From assembly GCA_934569225.1 (NCBI GenBank), contig CAKTKC010000026.1, positions 1 to 41,770 on the forward strand: 41,770 nt of DNA. Reading direction: 5' to 3'. The notes below the pieces were generated by a model. That model was not told where the DNA came from. It saw only the letters and a program-made list of their open reading frames with translations, and did not search any database. The stretch is from an uncultured Oscillospiraceae bacterium. Lineage in GTDB: Bacteria > Bacillota > Clostridia > Oscillospirales > Oscillospiraceae. A program made the position numbers and the translations under genes. This document shows, piece by piece, positions 18,578 through 25,445 of this stretch; positions within the stretch are counted from its first letter, which is position 1; the number at the start of each line of letters is the position of its first letter.

Positions 18578-19173
18578 TGTATCGCTCCGACTCTGTCAAA
18601 TTCTCTGGGGTACGTCCCATCGTCCGTGCCAGGATACATCAGGAAAATGGCCTTGCCCAGCACTTCCCGCTTGTCGATCTGCCCCACATCGGGGTAACGG
18701 CTGTCCTTGGAAATGCCCCGGTTGTCCCCCAGCACAAAAATGCAGCCCTCGGCCACCGTCAGCGGGAAGTGAACGCCGCCGTCCACGGTGGTCAGCGCGT
18801 TGATATAGTCCTCCTGGAGTACCTCGCCGTCCACGGAAACCTCTCCGGTCTCAAAATCGATGTCCACGGTCTGCCCCTCCGTGGCAATGACCCGCTTGAC
18901 AATGGGCTTGCCGTTGTCAAAGGACTCCTTGCTGATGACGACAATGTCCCCCCGCTGAGGGGTATGATAAAACGTGTTGTTCAGCAGAAGCAGGTAATCC
19001 CCGTCCAGCAGCGTCATCCGCATACTTCCGCCGGATACCACAATAATGCGGAACACCAGCAGAAACAGCAGCATCACGATCAAAAGCAGATACAGCATAT
19101 CATGGGCATACAGCAGCACACTTTTCTGCCAGCTCAGCTTTTCTTCTTCCTTTTTCTTCCTCTTCTCCGCCAT
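18574..19173 (-). CDS. lepB: Signal peptidase I
   Basis: 199-residue type I signal peptidase with one N-terminal membrane anchor (about 18-43) after a Lys/Glu-rich cytosolic tail, then an extracytoplasmic catalytic domain. The Ser50-Lys93 dyad is in SGGSM and KRVIATEG, and the GDNRGISKDSR box matches the family. The box after the nucleophile reads SMRMTL where most enzymes have SMxPTL, a mild oddity. The ATG at 19173 is chosen for its GGGAGGG SD; the reading frame further upstream is spurious. First gene of a long overlapping operon. Confidence 0.94.
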   Translation of the reverse strand: MAEKRKKKEEEKLSWQKSVLLYAHDMLYLLLIVMLLFLLVFRIIVVSGGSMRMTLLDGDYLLLLNNTFYHTPQRGDIVVISKESFDNGKPIVKRVIATEGQTVDIDFETGEVSVDGEVLQEDYINALTTVDGGVHFPLTVAEGCIFVLGDNRGISKDSRYPDVGQIDKREVLGKAIFLMYPGTDDGTYPREFDRVGAIQ

Positions 19174-19191
19174 AACAGCGTCCCTCCCATC

Positions 19192-19211
19192 AAAAAACGG
19201 CCTGTGCCGTT
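19192..19211 (-). terminator. Small terminator-like hairpin in lepB leader
   Basis: On the minus strand AACGGC, loop ACAG, GCCGTT continuing into a short T-run. It lies between the putative promoter and the lepB SD, only about 10 nt after the expected transcript start, so it could attenuate or simply cap the mRNA. Confidence 0.55.
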
Positions 19212-19227
19212 GGGATATCTTCCTTTT

Positions 19228-19256
19228 AGTATAGCACAATAAGCATCTGTTTTCTA
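19228..19256 (-). promoter_or_regulatory. Putative promoter for lepB operon
   Basis: TATACT (19228-19233) with a weak -35 TAGAAA (19251-19256) at 17-bp spacing. Confidence 0.6.
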
Positions 19257-19317
19257 TAATAAAATGTAAATATTTCCCACATATCGCCCAATCAGCGGAA
19301 AAATCCTCACGGTGTAA

Positions 19318-19347
19318 TAAAAAAAGAGGGCAAAGCCCTCTTTTTTT
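19318..19347 (-). terminator. Intrinsic terminator of rplS
   Basis: Stem GAGGGC (19326-19331) / GCCCTC (19335-19340) extended by A-T pairs on both sides, followed by T-runs in both directions; located just after the rplS stop. Confidence 0.92.
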
Positions 19348-19360
19348 ATTGAATTGCAGC

Positions 19361-19702
19361 TTAGACCTTCTCCTTGACCTTGGCAGCCTTGCCGGCGCGG
19401 TCGCGCAGGTAGTACAGCTTCGCCCGACGGACCTTGCCCTTGCGGACAGTCTCGATCATGGCAACGTTGGGAGAATGCAGGGGGAAAACCTTCTCGCAGC
19501 CCACGCCGTAGGAGATACGGCGAACGGTGACGGTCTCACCGATGCCGCCGTGCTTACGGGCGATAACGGTGCCTTCGAACACCTGGATACGCTCACGAGC
19601 GCCTTCCTTGATGCGCACATGCACACGAACGGTGTCGCCGACCTTGACTTCGGGCAGCTCCTCCTTCATGTACTGGCTGTTCAGAGCCTTTACCAAATCC
19701 AT
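19361..19702 (-). CDS. rplS: 50S ribosomal protein L19
   Basis: 113-residue L19, located at the 30S-50S interface. It shows the typical [29 protein letters not shown] core (about residues 45-70), followed by ...[13 protein letters not shown] and [20 protein letters not shown]. The ATG at 19702 has AAGGAGG upstream. It is transcribed alone from the promoter at 19782-19810 with a leader of about 75 nt, where L19 leader control could operate, though I did not identify a known motif. Usual trmD/rimM partners are not adjacent. Confidence 0.97.
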   Translation of the reverse strand: MDLVKALNSQYMKEELPEVKVGDTVRVHVRIKEGARERIQVFEGTVIARKHGGIGETVTVRRISYGVGCEKVFPLHSPNVAMIETVRKGKVRRAKLYYLRDRAGKAAKVKEKV

Positions 19703-19781
19703 TTTGTTGTCCTCCTTAAATATTAGGCGTTCATACCGCGCACAGGCCGGCAGAGGACTCACCTTGATTTCAGACCGATTT

Positions 19782-19810
19782 ATTTTAGCATACGTCCGTC
19801 TGAAAATCAA
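19782..19810 (-). promoter_or_regulatory. Sigma-A promoter for rplS
   Basis: TTGATT (19805-19810), 17-bp spacer, TAAAAT (19782-19787). Confidence 0.75.
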
Positions 19811-19855
19811 GCCTTATTTTACAAAAAATTCGGAAAATAAGGAGGAAAACAAACG

Positions 19856-21706
19856 CTATTGATAACTGTAGCTTCTGTCCGCCCCGGCGCCCAGGCGGGT
19901 CAGGCTTACCGTTTTCGCCGAACGGTTGACGATCACAAAGTCGATGGCGTGTTCCGTTACCGTCTTGACGGTTCTGGTTACCCCACTGTCCGCGGCCAGA
20001 CTGTGCGCGTCCGACGTGATCGTGATGATCGGGTAAGGCGTTTCGTCCGTGACGATGCTGTCGCCGTGGCTGTGGCCGCAGAAGAAACCGACGATTTTCC
20101 CGTTGTGCTTTCCCGTAAAATTGCAGGAAACGGAAACATAGTCCCACACCCCGGATGTTCCGCTGGTGCCGGTGTAGCTCGTCTTGTTCAGGAATGCGGC
20201 CAGAATCCCCCGCAGCACCGTCATATCCCGTATCTGGGCGGAATAGGCCGCGACCGGCGGCACATGGGCGAACAGCGCCACGCACCACCCATCCTCCGTA
20301 AAGGAAAGCGCCGTATCCGCCAGCCAGTTCAGCTGCGTGTTGCCGTAGCCGAAGTTCGCCGTCCGCAGATGGGAACTGTCCGTCCAGCAGGAATTGAGGA
20401 CGATCAAGCGGATTTTCGCCGCAGGATAGTCCACATAAAAATAAGATCCATCTCCGCCGAAATGCCGCCGCTCGTCCTCCGCCTGGCTGCGAAAAATCTC
20501 GCCGAACAGTACTCCGTCGTTCAACTGCGCCGTGCCGTAAGAGCCGTCATGGTCGCCCAGCGCCTGCAAAAGCTTGCGCACGCCGATAGGACGCAGATTT
20601 TTCATCCCGGCGGCCATGCTTTCCCGTGCGGCGGTCTCGCTGTCCGCGTCCGTGCGGCACACGTCGCCGCAGCAGACCGCGAAGGGAACAGCGCAGGCGT
20701 CCATCACTGCCGCCGCCAGATTGCCGGTATGCCCCGAGTTGGGCGTAGTGCTGCCGGGAACGGCGTGAATGTCCGAAAGCAGGGCGAAGGTCATGCAGTC
20801 CACACCCCCCACGTCCTGCTTTGCCGTTATTTTGGAAGCCGCCGCGTCCACGGCCTCCTGCCAGTAGGACGGCACCGCGTAGCCTGCCGCCGCCTGATCA
20901 ACGTAGAGTCTGGTAGCGGCGTCGTTGTCGTCCTGGGGGTGCTGTACGCCCCGGAGACGGCTGGTGTGGAAATCCAGAATAGCCCCCGGCTCGGAGGTCA
21001 GCTTCCCCGTGATGTTGATAAGCCGGATGTTCCCCACATTGGGATCGAATTTGCCCTTGAGGGATTCCAGCCATTCCGCTTCGGTGCCGGTATATCCGTT
21101 GTTCCGGGCAATCTGGTAGGCGGACGCGCCGTCAAATTCCCCGCTTTCCTTGGCCTGCGCCAGTGCAGTGTCTACGGCCTCGTCCAGCGGTGGGAGCGTC
21201 ACCGTCTCCACCTGGGAGGCGACGCCATGCCCGTTCACCCCGGACACCTTCAGGAATTGCCCGATTTCGGCGTTTTTCGGGGCGGGAAGCAGCCCGTCAT
21301 AGCAGAAATAATCCTCCGATTCCAGCCCGCCGGGAATTGCCCCGTGAACCTGAAACAGAATGTGAAACGTGCTGACTCTGGCGTCCCCCTGGGTCAGCAC
21401 CACGGACAGGATCCCGTTCCCCGGACAGGACAGCACCTGGGGCGCAAGCGCCACCGTCAGCACGTTTCCGGATGCCGACCAGGCAGAGCTTCCGTCGGGC
21501 AGGGAATCATACTCCCCGCCGGTGCCGTCGGGCTTCCGATAGCGTACCGACGCGTGGACGTCCTCCGGGATTTCCCAGCTTTCCCCTCCGCTTGTGAGGG
21601 ACAGCTCCAGCTGCCGGGCATATTGGTCGCCCTCCACCATGTCCACCCGGGGCATGACTGCCTGCCCCGCCAGGTCTATTTCCAATTTGTGTTTGACATA
21701 CATCAT
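19856..21706 (-). CDS. Phage baseplate-like (BppU-type) protein fused to metallophosphoesterase
   Basis: 616 residues, no signal peptide. Residues 1-125 look like the N-terminal domain of phage baseplate upper proteins (KLEIDLAGQA...GDQYARQLEL...VRYRKPDGT). Residues 193-218 match the tail-fibre motif SAYQIARNNGYTGTEAEW. Residues 300-616 form a calcineurin-like phosphoesterase with all motifs: SDIH (311-314), CCGDV (Asp348), GDHD (384-387), His481 in AHVPP and GHSH (544-547). It stands alone between rplS and a MATE gene with no other phage genes nearby. The start at 21706 follows AAAGGGGG; ATG at 21703 is an alternative. Possibly a domesticated receptor-binding or surface enzyme; its role is unknown. 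Confidence 0.85.
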   Translation of the reverse strand: MMYVKHKLEIDLAGQAVMPRVDMVEGDQYARQLELSLTSGGESWEIPEDVHASVRYRKPDGTGGEYDSLPDGSSAWSASGNVLTVALAPQVLSCPGNGILSVVLTQGDARVSTFHILFQVHGAIPGGLESEDYFCYDGLLPAPKNAEIGQFLKVSGVNGHGVASQVETVTLPPLDEAVDTALAQAKESGEFDGASAYQIARNNGYTGTEAEWLESLKGKFDPNVGNIRLINITGKLTSEPGAILDFHTSRLRGVQHPQDDNDAATRLYVDQAAAGYAVPSYWQEAVDAAASKITAKQDVGGVDCMTFALLSDIHAVPGSTTPNSGHTGNLAAAVMDACAVPFAVCCGDVCRTDADSETAARESMAAGMKNLRPIGVRKLLQALGDHDGSYGTAQLNDGVLFGEIFRSQAEDERRHFGGDGSYFYVDYPAAKIRLIVLNSCWTDSSHLRTANFGYGNTQLNWLADTALSFTEDGWCVALFAHVPPVAAYSAQIRDMTVLRGILAAFLNKTSYTGTSGTSGVWDYVSVSCNFTGKHNGKIVGFFCGHSHGDSIVTDETPYPIITITSDAHSLAADSGVTRTVKTVTEHAIDFVIVNRSAKTVSLTRLGAGADRSYSYQ

Positions 21707-21711
21707 GTCAA

Positions 21712-21732
21712 CCCCCTTTCGCCCGAAGGGGG
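21712..21732 (-). promoter_or_regulatory. Hairpin covering the SD of the baseplate-phosphoesterase gene
   Basis: Perfect 7-bp arms CCCCCTT (21712-21718) and AAGGGGG (21726-21732) on the plus strand. On the transcript the AAGGGGG arm is the SD of the downstream start, five bases from the ATG, so folding would hide it. Confidence 0.5.
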
Positions 21733-21804
21733 AAACGGGAAGATCGTTGCACAAAAGGAAGCAACGCAGAGGAAAAATCCGTCTGCGCTGCTCAAAATAC
21801 CGTA

Positions 21805-23208
21805 TCAATCAGCCGTTTCAGCACTCTGAACGGCGTTTTTTCTGTTCATGTGATTCCACCTTCCGCTGATGTAATACCCGGCAAAGAGGACAAACAGCAG
21901 CAGGTTATGGGCGATCATGCATGCCCAGGCGGACACCAGCCCCATCCCCAGCAGCTGGGTACAGATAAACGTGCCCACGATACGCACGCCCCACATGCCC
22001 GCGATGCTGCAAATAAAGGGCATCATGGTGTTCCCCATGCCCTGCATCATGCCCTCGACAATAATGGACACCCCGTAAAACGGCTCCGACACCGCCACCA
22101 TCCGCAGAACCGTGACCCCAAGGGCGATCACCTGAGCATCCCTGGAGAAGAGGCGCATCATATTGGGCGCGAACAGGAACAGCAGCGACCCGGAAACGAC
22201 CATCAGACTGACTTCGATAAACAAAATCATCCGCCCCAGTTCCTTGACCCGCCGGTTGTCCCCTGCCCCCAGCGCGTTCCCCGCCAACGTCGCCGCGGCG
22301 GTCTGCATTCCGTAGCCCGGAATGTAAAAGGCGGATTCCACCGTGTTGGCGATCGTGTGGGCGGCGGTAGCAATCTCACCCAGAGAGTTGATCATCGACG
22401 CAAAGGCCACATACCCCAGGGACGTCCCGAAGCGCTGCAAGGCATTGGGCAGCGCCACCCGCAGACAGGGCTTCAGCACATCCCAGTCCGGCCGCAGCTT
22501 CTGCCCCTTAGGAGACAGCAGCGGATGCCGCCAGAGCACTACGGTGATGCACACGCCGCCGATCACGAAGGAAATGGCGCTGGCCACGGCCGCGCCGATG
22601 ACGCCCCATCCCGCGCCGAAAACGGTCATGCACCAGACCTGCCGCGTGGGGTAGATCAGCAGGAAATTCAATATAACGTTAATGCCGTTCACCAGAAAGC
22701 CGACCCGCATAGGCGTTTTGGTGTCCCCCGCCGAGCGAAGCAGCGTACCAAAAATCGTGATGGCCGCCCGGGCCAGCATGGGGGTATACAGAATGAAAAA
22801 GTACCGGGCAGCCAAATCCTGAATAGCAGGATCGACCTGCATCCACACCGGCACCCTGCTGCTCAGCGCCAGCATCAGCACGGTAAAGAACGTGCCGCAG
22901 ACCAGAACCGCCAGCACCGCCTGAGACGAGGCTTTCCCCGCCCGTTTCGTATCCCCCGCCCCACAGGCCTGGGACACGAAGGACAGAAAGCCCACGCCAA
23001 TGGCGGCAACGGTGCTGCCGATCAGCCAGTTGACCGTGCTGGTAGCGCCAACCGCCGCGGTCGCCTGGGTTCCGATTGCGCCGACCATGGCGGTGTCGAT
23101 ATACTGCACCGCCGTCTGCATCAGCTCTTCCAGCATGGTCGGCCAAGCCAGCGTCAGAATGGTCGGCACCATCCCCCAGGGAAGGAAAGAACGCTTCGAT
23201 TTTTCCAT
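21805..23208 (-). CDS. MATE family efflux transporter (NorM-like)
   Basis: 467-residue exporter with about 12 hydrophobic helices. The start region PTILTLAWPTMLEELMQTAVQYIDTAMVG-type block, the conserved QACGAGD loop after TM3 and the repeated half PNALQRFGTSLGYV are characteristic of the MATE family, closer to the NorM-like branch than the exporter at 5059. The ATG at 23208 has GAGGATAT upstream and a strong promoter. Drug or metabolite specificity is not visible. Confidence 0.93.
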   Translation of the reverse strand: MEKSKRSFLPWGMVPTILTLAWPTMLEELMQTAVQYIDTAMVGAIGTQATAAVGATSTVNWLIGSTVAAIGVGFLSFVSQACGAGDTKRAGKASSQAVLAVLVCGTFFTVLMLALSSRVPVWMQVDPAIQDLAARYFFILYTPMLARAAITIFGTLLRSAGDTKTPMRVGFLVNGINVILNFLLIYPTRQVWCMTVFGAGWGVIGAAVASAISFVIGGVCITVVLWRHPLLSPKGQKLRPDWDVLKPCLRVALPNALQRFGTSLGYVAFASMINSLGEIATAAHTIANTVESAFYIPGYGMQTAAATLAGNALGAGDNRRVKELGRMILFIEVSLMVVSGSLLFLFAPNMMRLFSRDAQVIALGVTVLRMVAVSEPFYGVSIIVEGMMQGMGNTMMPFICSIAGMWGVRIVGTFICTQLLGMGLVSAWACMIAHNLLLFVLFAGYYISGRWNHMNRKNAVQSAETAD

Positions 23209-23233
23209 GATATCCTCACATGATTTTTTCTGT

Positions 23234-23262
23234 ATTATCCGACAACATAATCAAAATGTCAA
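23234..23262 (-). promoter_or_regulatory. Sigma-A promoter for second MATE gene
   Basis: TTGACA (23257-23262), 17-bp spacer, GATAAT (23234-23239). Confidence 0.85.
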
Positions 23263-23274
23263 CTTCTCACAGAT

Positions 23275-23306
23275 AAAAAGAAGGACACCCGCACGGATGT
23301 CCTTCT
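23275..23306 (-). terminator. Intrinsic terminator of tRNA-Leu
   Basis: Stem AGAAGGACA (23279-23287) / TGTCCTTCT (23298-23306) with T-run on the minus strand; directly after the tRNA 3' end. Confidence 0.9.
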
Positions 23307-23310
23307 TCTT

Positions 23311-23398
23311 TGGTGGGCGAGGCGGGACTTGAACCCGCACGTCCGCAGTGAACACTAGAACCTGAATCTAGCGAGTCTACCAATTCCACCACTCGCCC
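23311..23398 (-). tRNA. tRNA-Leu (anticodon CAG)
   Basis: 88 nt including an encoded CCA. Acceptor GGGCGAG/CTCGCCC, anticodon stem CTAGA/TCTAG with loop TTCAGGT, a long variable arm and the T-loop GGTTCAAGTCC. Confidence 0.97.
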
Positions 23399-23432
23399 AT
23401 ATCTGCCTGCCGGTTTCCCTCAGCGCCTGAAT

Positions 23433-23461
23433 ATCGTATCACAGCAGGCGAAATTTGTCAA
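23433..23461 (-). promoter_or_regulatory. Promoter of tRNA-Leu
   Basis: TTGACA (23456-23461), 17-bp spacer, TACGAT (23433-23438). Confidence 0.8.
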
Positions 23462-23471
23462 CCATTTTTTG

Positions 23472-23669
23472 TCAATCCTTGTAATAAAGCATACAGTGGC
23501 AATAGCCCTTGAAATTCGGGTCGGCGATCTGCTCCCGGAATTCCTTGCAGATGCACTTATTGTCCTCCGTCCGCTCCAGCCGGCAGGGGCAGTAGCCTCC
23601 CGTGCGTTTCAGACCTTCCCGGACGGCTTTTACCAGTTCCTTGTCGTCGTTGAGCCGAACCGCCATCAT
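23472..23669 (-). CDS. Ferredoxin-thioredoxin reductase catalytic-chain-like small protein
   Basis: 65 residues with three CxC pairs: CPC (27-29), CIC (39-41) and CHC (57-59), ending in CHCMLY. This is the Fe-S/disulfide pattern of the FTR catalytic chain family, which in plants passes electrons from ferredoxin to thioredoxin via a 4Fe-4S cluster. Here it is shorter than the classic enzyme and the spacings differ (9 and 15 residues between pairs). The start is at 23669 after AGGAAGTG; ATG at 23666 is an alternative. It is probably the last gene of a small unit behind a GNAT gene and a 30-residue ORF. Confidence 0.85.
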   Translation of the reverse strand: MMAVRLNDDKELVKAVREGLKRTGGYCPCRLERTEDNKCICKEFREQIADPNFKGYCHCMLYYKD

Positions 23670-23716
23670 CCGACACTTCCTTTCAGGGAACATTATAAAC
23701 CGGCAAAATCCGCTTG

Positions 23717-23809
23717 TCAACAGGATTCAAACAGCCTTTGCAGATAACTGCACGGAACAAATTCCCCGGAACGCGCCATAGCAAGAATCGCTTCCTTTTC
23801 CGCGTACAT
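23717..23809 (-). CDS. Possible 30-residue small protein
   Basis: ATG at 23807-23809 preceded by AAAGAGGACAAA and ending in TGA at 23717-23719. It encodes a short, charged then mixed peptide with ARSGEFVPCSYLQR in the middle, loosely like the winged-helix LQRR segment of FtsK gamma domains. It starts 21 bp after the GNAT stop and ends 47 bp before the FTR-like start, consistent with one transcript. Could be a genuine small protein or the remnant of a larger helix-turn-helix protein. Confidence 0.4.
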   Translation of the reverse strand: MYAEKEAILAMARSGEFVPCSYLQRLFESC

Positions 23810-23830
23810 TTTGTCCTCTTTAGCCGCCCC

Positions 23831-24262
23831 TCACAGCTCTTTCTTCATATAGTCCGGCGCGATTTCCACATACCCGTGCTTCGCGTAAAAGCACCGGGAC
23901 GCGCCGTACTCCTTGCCGCCCAGATGGACAATTACCGCCGTTTTCCCCTGAGCTTTGGCATAGCCCTCCGCCACGGCCAGCAGCGCAGAGCCTATCCCCT
24001 GCCGTTTCCGCGCGGCTTTGACGTACAAACGATGCAGCACAACGTCGGTAGAGTTCTCCACAGAATTGTACCCCACGCACCCGACGACCCGGTCACGCTC
24101 ATCCAGTGCCAGCCAGAACATATCTCCCCTATCCAGATACGCCCCCTGAATGTCCAGAAGGTCATCATTCAGCCGCGGCACCCGCCCGATGGCGTCCTTC
24201 GCTTCCAGAACCATGAAAATCATGTCATCCCGGTATTTTTCCTGATAGGGAATGATCCGCAT
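23831..24262 (-). CDS. GNAT family N-acetyltransferase
   Basis: 143 residues with the GNAT acetyl-CoA motif A: VLHRLYVKAARKRQGIGSALL (about 82-102), followed by the motif B region ASRCFYAKHGY. The ATG at 24262 has ACGGAGGTG upstream; the in-frame codons before it are not needed. Substrate is unknown. The genes downstream (small ORF, FTR-like) have the same orientation. Confidence 0.9.
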   Translation of the reverse strand: MRIIPYQEKYRDDMIFMVLEAKDAIGRVPRLNDDLLDIQGAYLDRGDMFWLALDERDRVVGCVGYNSVENSTDVVLHRLYVKAARKRQGIGSALLAVAEGYAKAQGKTAVIVHLGGKEYGASRCFYAKHGYVEIAPDYMKKEL

Positions 24263-24290
24263 TTTGCACCTCCGTAACGTCACGTCAAGT

Positions 24291-24327
24291 CAAAAAAACA
24301 CAGCTCACCGCGTCTGCAATGAGCTGT
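24291..24327 (-). terminator. Intrinsic terminator of tRNA-Ser(GCT)
   Basis: Stem ACAGCTCA (24300-24307) / TGAGCTGT (24320-24327) followed on the minus strand by a run of seven T. Confidence 0.9.
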
Positions 24328-24331
24328 ATCA

Positions 24332-24423
24332 TGGCGGAGTGAGAGGGATTTGAACCCTCGCGCGCTTTTTAGACGCCTACTCCCTTAGCAGGGGAGCCCC
24401 TTCGGCCTCTTGGGTATCACTCC
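24332..24423 (-). tRNA. tRNA-Ser (anticodon GCT)
   Basis: 92 nt with encoded CCA. Acceptor GGAGTGA/TCACTCC, anticodon stem CTCCC/GGGAG with loop CTGCTAA, long variable arm, T-loop GGTTCAAATCC. Confidence 0.97.
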
Positions 24424-24461
24424 GAATAAAAAAAGAAAAGTATTCACTTGATTGCCAAAGT

Positions 24462-24490
24462 ATTCTAGCATATGGCAGAATGTTTGTCAA
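24462..24490 (-). promoter_or_regulatory. Promoter of tRNA-Ser(GCT)
   Basis: TTGACA (24485-24490), 17-bp spacer, TAGAAT (24462-24467). It is divergent from the other tRNA-Ser promoter 30 bp away. Confidence 0.88.
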
Positions 24491-24519
24491 GCATAAATCT
24501 TGCTCCGATGCCAAAGCCC

Positions 24520-24548
24520 TTGACATTTTTCCCTCTGGATGGTATATT
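24520..24548 (+). promoter_or_regulatory. Promoter of tRNA-Ser(TGA)
   Basis: TTGACA (24520-24525), 17-bp spacer, TATATT (24543-24548), 11 bp before the tRNA 5' end. Confidence 0.88.
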
Positions 24549-24559
24549 TTATGCAGTCT

Positions 24560-24648
24560 GGAGAGATGTCCGAGCGGTTTAAGGAGCCAGTCTTGAAAAC
24601 TGGTGATGGGGCAACCCACCGTGGGTTCGAATCCCACTCTCTCCGCCA
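24560..24648 (+). tRNA. tRNA-Ser (anticodon TGA)
   Basis: 89 nt with encoded CCA. Acceptor GGAGAGA/TCTCTCC, anticodon stem CCAGT/ACTGG with loop CTTGAAA, long variable arm, T-loop GGTTCGAATCC. It borders the phage/IS scar, so it is a plausible former integration site. Confidence 0.97.
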
Positions 24649-24654
24649 TACACA

Positions 24655-24688
24655 AAAAGCCCTAGAAACTTGTTCTAGGGCTTTTTTA
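24655..24688 (+). terminator. Intrinsic terminator of tRNA-Ser(TGA)
   Basis: Stem AGCCCTAGAA (24658-24667) / TTCTAGGGCT (24673-24682) followed by T-run. Confidence 0.92.
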
Positions 24689-24790
24689 TTGCTTTATCAG
24701 CTATATTCCCACGTCCTCCGAACTATTCTGCGGGAAATATTACCGCAGATCTTAATACTTTCCCGCGTGCGATACGTTTTTATGGCGCAA

Positions 24791-24812
24791 ATTGGCAACG
24801 GATTGGCAACGG
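24791..24812. repeat. Tandem 11-bp direct repeat
   Basis: Two perfect abutting copies of ATTGGCAACGG between the tRNA-Ser terminator and the phage-type gene. The 24689-24824 stretch has no other feature I can identify; this may be recombination-site debris. Confidence 0.6.
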
Positions 24813-24824
24813 AATTTGCCACGC

Positions 24825-25133
24825 TTACCGCTTGTACATCCCCTGCACCACTCCGACGTTCTCCGCCCGCTCAATATCCCGCTTGTGCAGGTACTCATAG
24901 ACGGCCATCATGGCCGCAGGCGGTTCGCCCTTCTGCTTGCGGTATTCCTCGATGTGGGAAACAACGGCCTTGTGCAGGGCGTTCATGTGGTTCATTTCCT
25001 CCCCGCTCAGCCTGTAAAACAGGTCTGCCAGCTCCGGGTCGTCGTGCTTGTATTCCACGGCCAGCTCCGCGTAGGTGTGCGCGTCCTCCAACTCGTCCTC
25101 AATATGCTCCATCAGCAGTTTGATTTCTTTCAT
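24825..25133 (-). CDS. Small ferritin-like, phage-associated protein
   Basis: 102-residue, mostly helical, acidic protein. The EDELEDAHTYAELA helix and LSGEEMNHMNALH, with an ExxH (Glu46, His49), resemble half of a ferritin-like di-iron bundle. From memory, similar short proteins recur in structural clusters of Firmicutes prophages; I cannot verify this here. The ATG at 25133 has AAGGAGG upstream, overlapping the end of the previous gene, so the two were coupled. Likely a prophage leftover; function unknown. Confidence 0.7.
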   Translation of the reverse strand: MKEIKLLMEHIEDELEDAHTYAELAVEYKHDDPELADLFYRLSGEEMNHMNALHKAVVSHIEEYRKQKGEPPAAMMAVYEYLHKRDIERAENVGVVQGMYKR

Positions 25134-25136
25134 GGC

Positions 25137-25445
25137 TTACGCCTCCTTTATGTATCTCAGAAGCTTGTCAACCTCTGCCCGGTCAAAGGACAGCTTGCCG
25201 ACAAACGGGATGTCAAATTCCAGCGGTTTCCGAATCTGCGGGGCGAATGCGTTGTAAAGCGCGTCCTCGTCGATGTTTCCGTCCTCCAACACGTGCATCA
25301 TTTTGACGGCGGGAATGCTTTCCAGCTTCTCAAAAATCTGCGGCGTTCTCTTGGCGTACAGGGTTACCACCCCGGCAGCAACGACGGCTTTCGTTTCCGG
25401 AAAGTGGGGAAGGACCTCCTGCTCCACATACCGAAGCGCCCCATC
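25137..25445 (-). pseudogene. 5'-truncated phage-type gene joined to IS30 remnant
   Basis: About 100 residues remain in frame, starting around LRYVEQEVLPHFP and ending in FDIPFVGKLSFDRAEVDKLLRYIKEA-type sequence. No start codon with an SD is left: upstream of about 25445 the DNA becomes the middle of an IS30 transposase in another frame. The C-terminus resembles small phage proteins that precede the ferritin-like gene, a recollection rather than a search result. Any translation would depend on a start within IS sequence. Confidence 0.65.

Noticed and set aside
19812..19842. AT-rich inverted repeat CCTTATTTT/AAAATAAGG as terminator of the baseplate-phosphoesterase gene
   Set aside because: No T-run after the stem on the minus strand and very low GC; it remains only a weak stem overlapping the rplS promoter region.
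24377..24655. Minus-strand reading frame with MAERVGFEPT near the N-terminus
   Set aside because: This is the well-known false translation of tRNA-Ser antisense sequence; it covers both tRNA-Ser genes.
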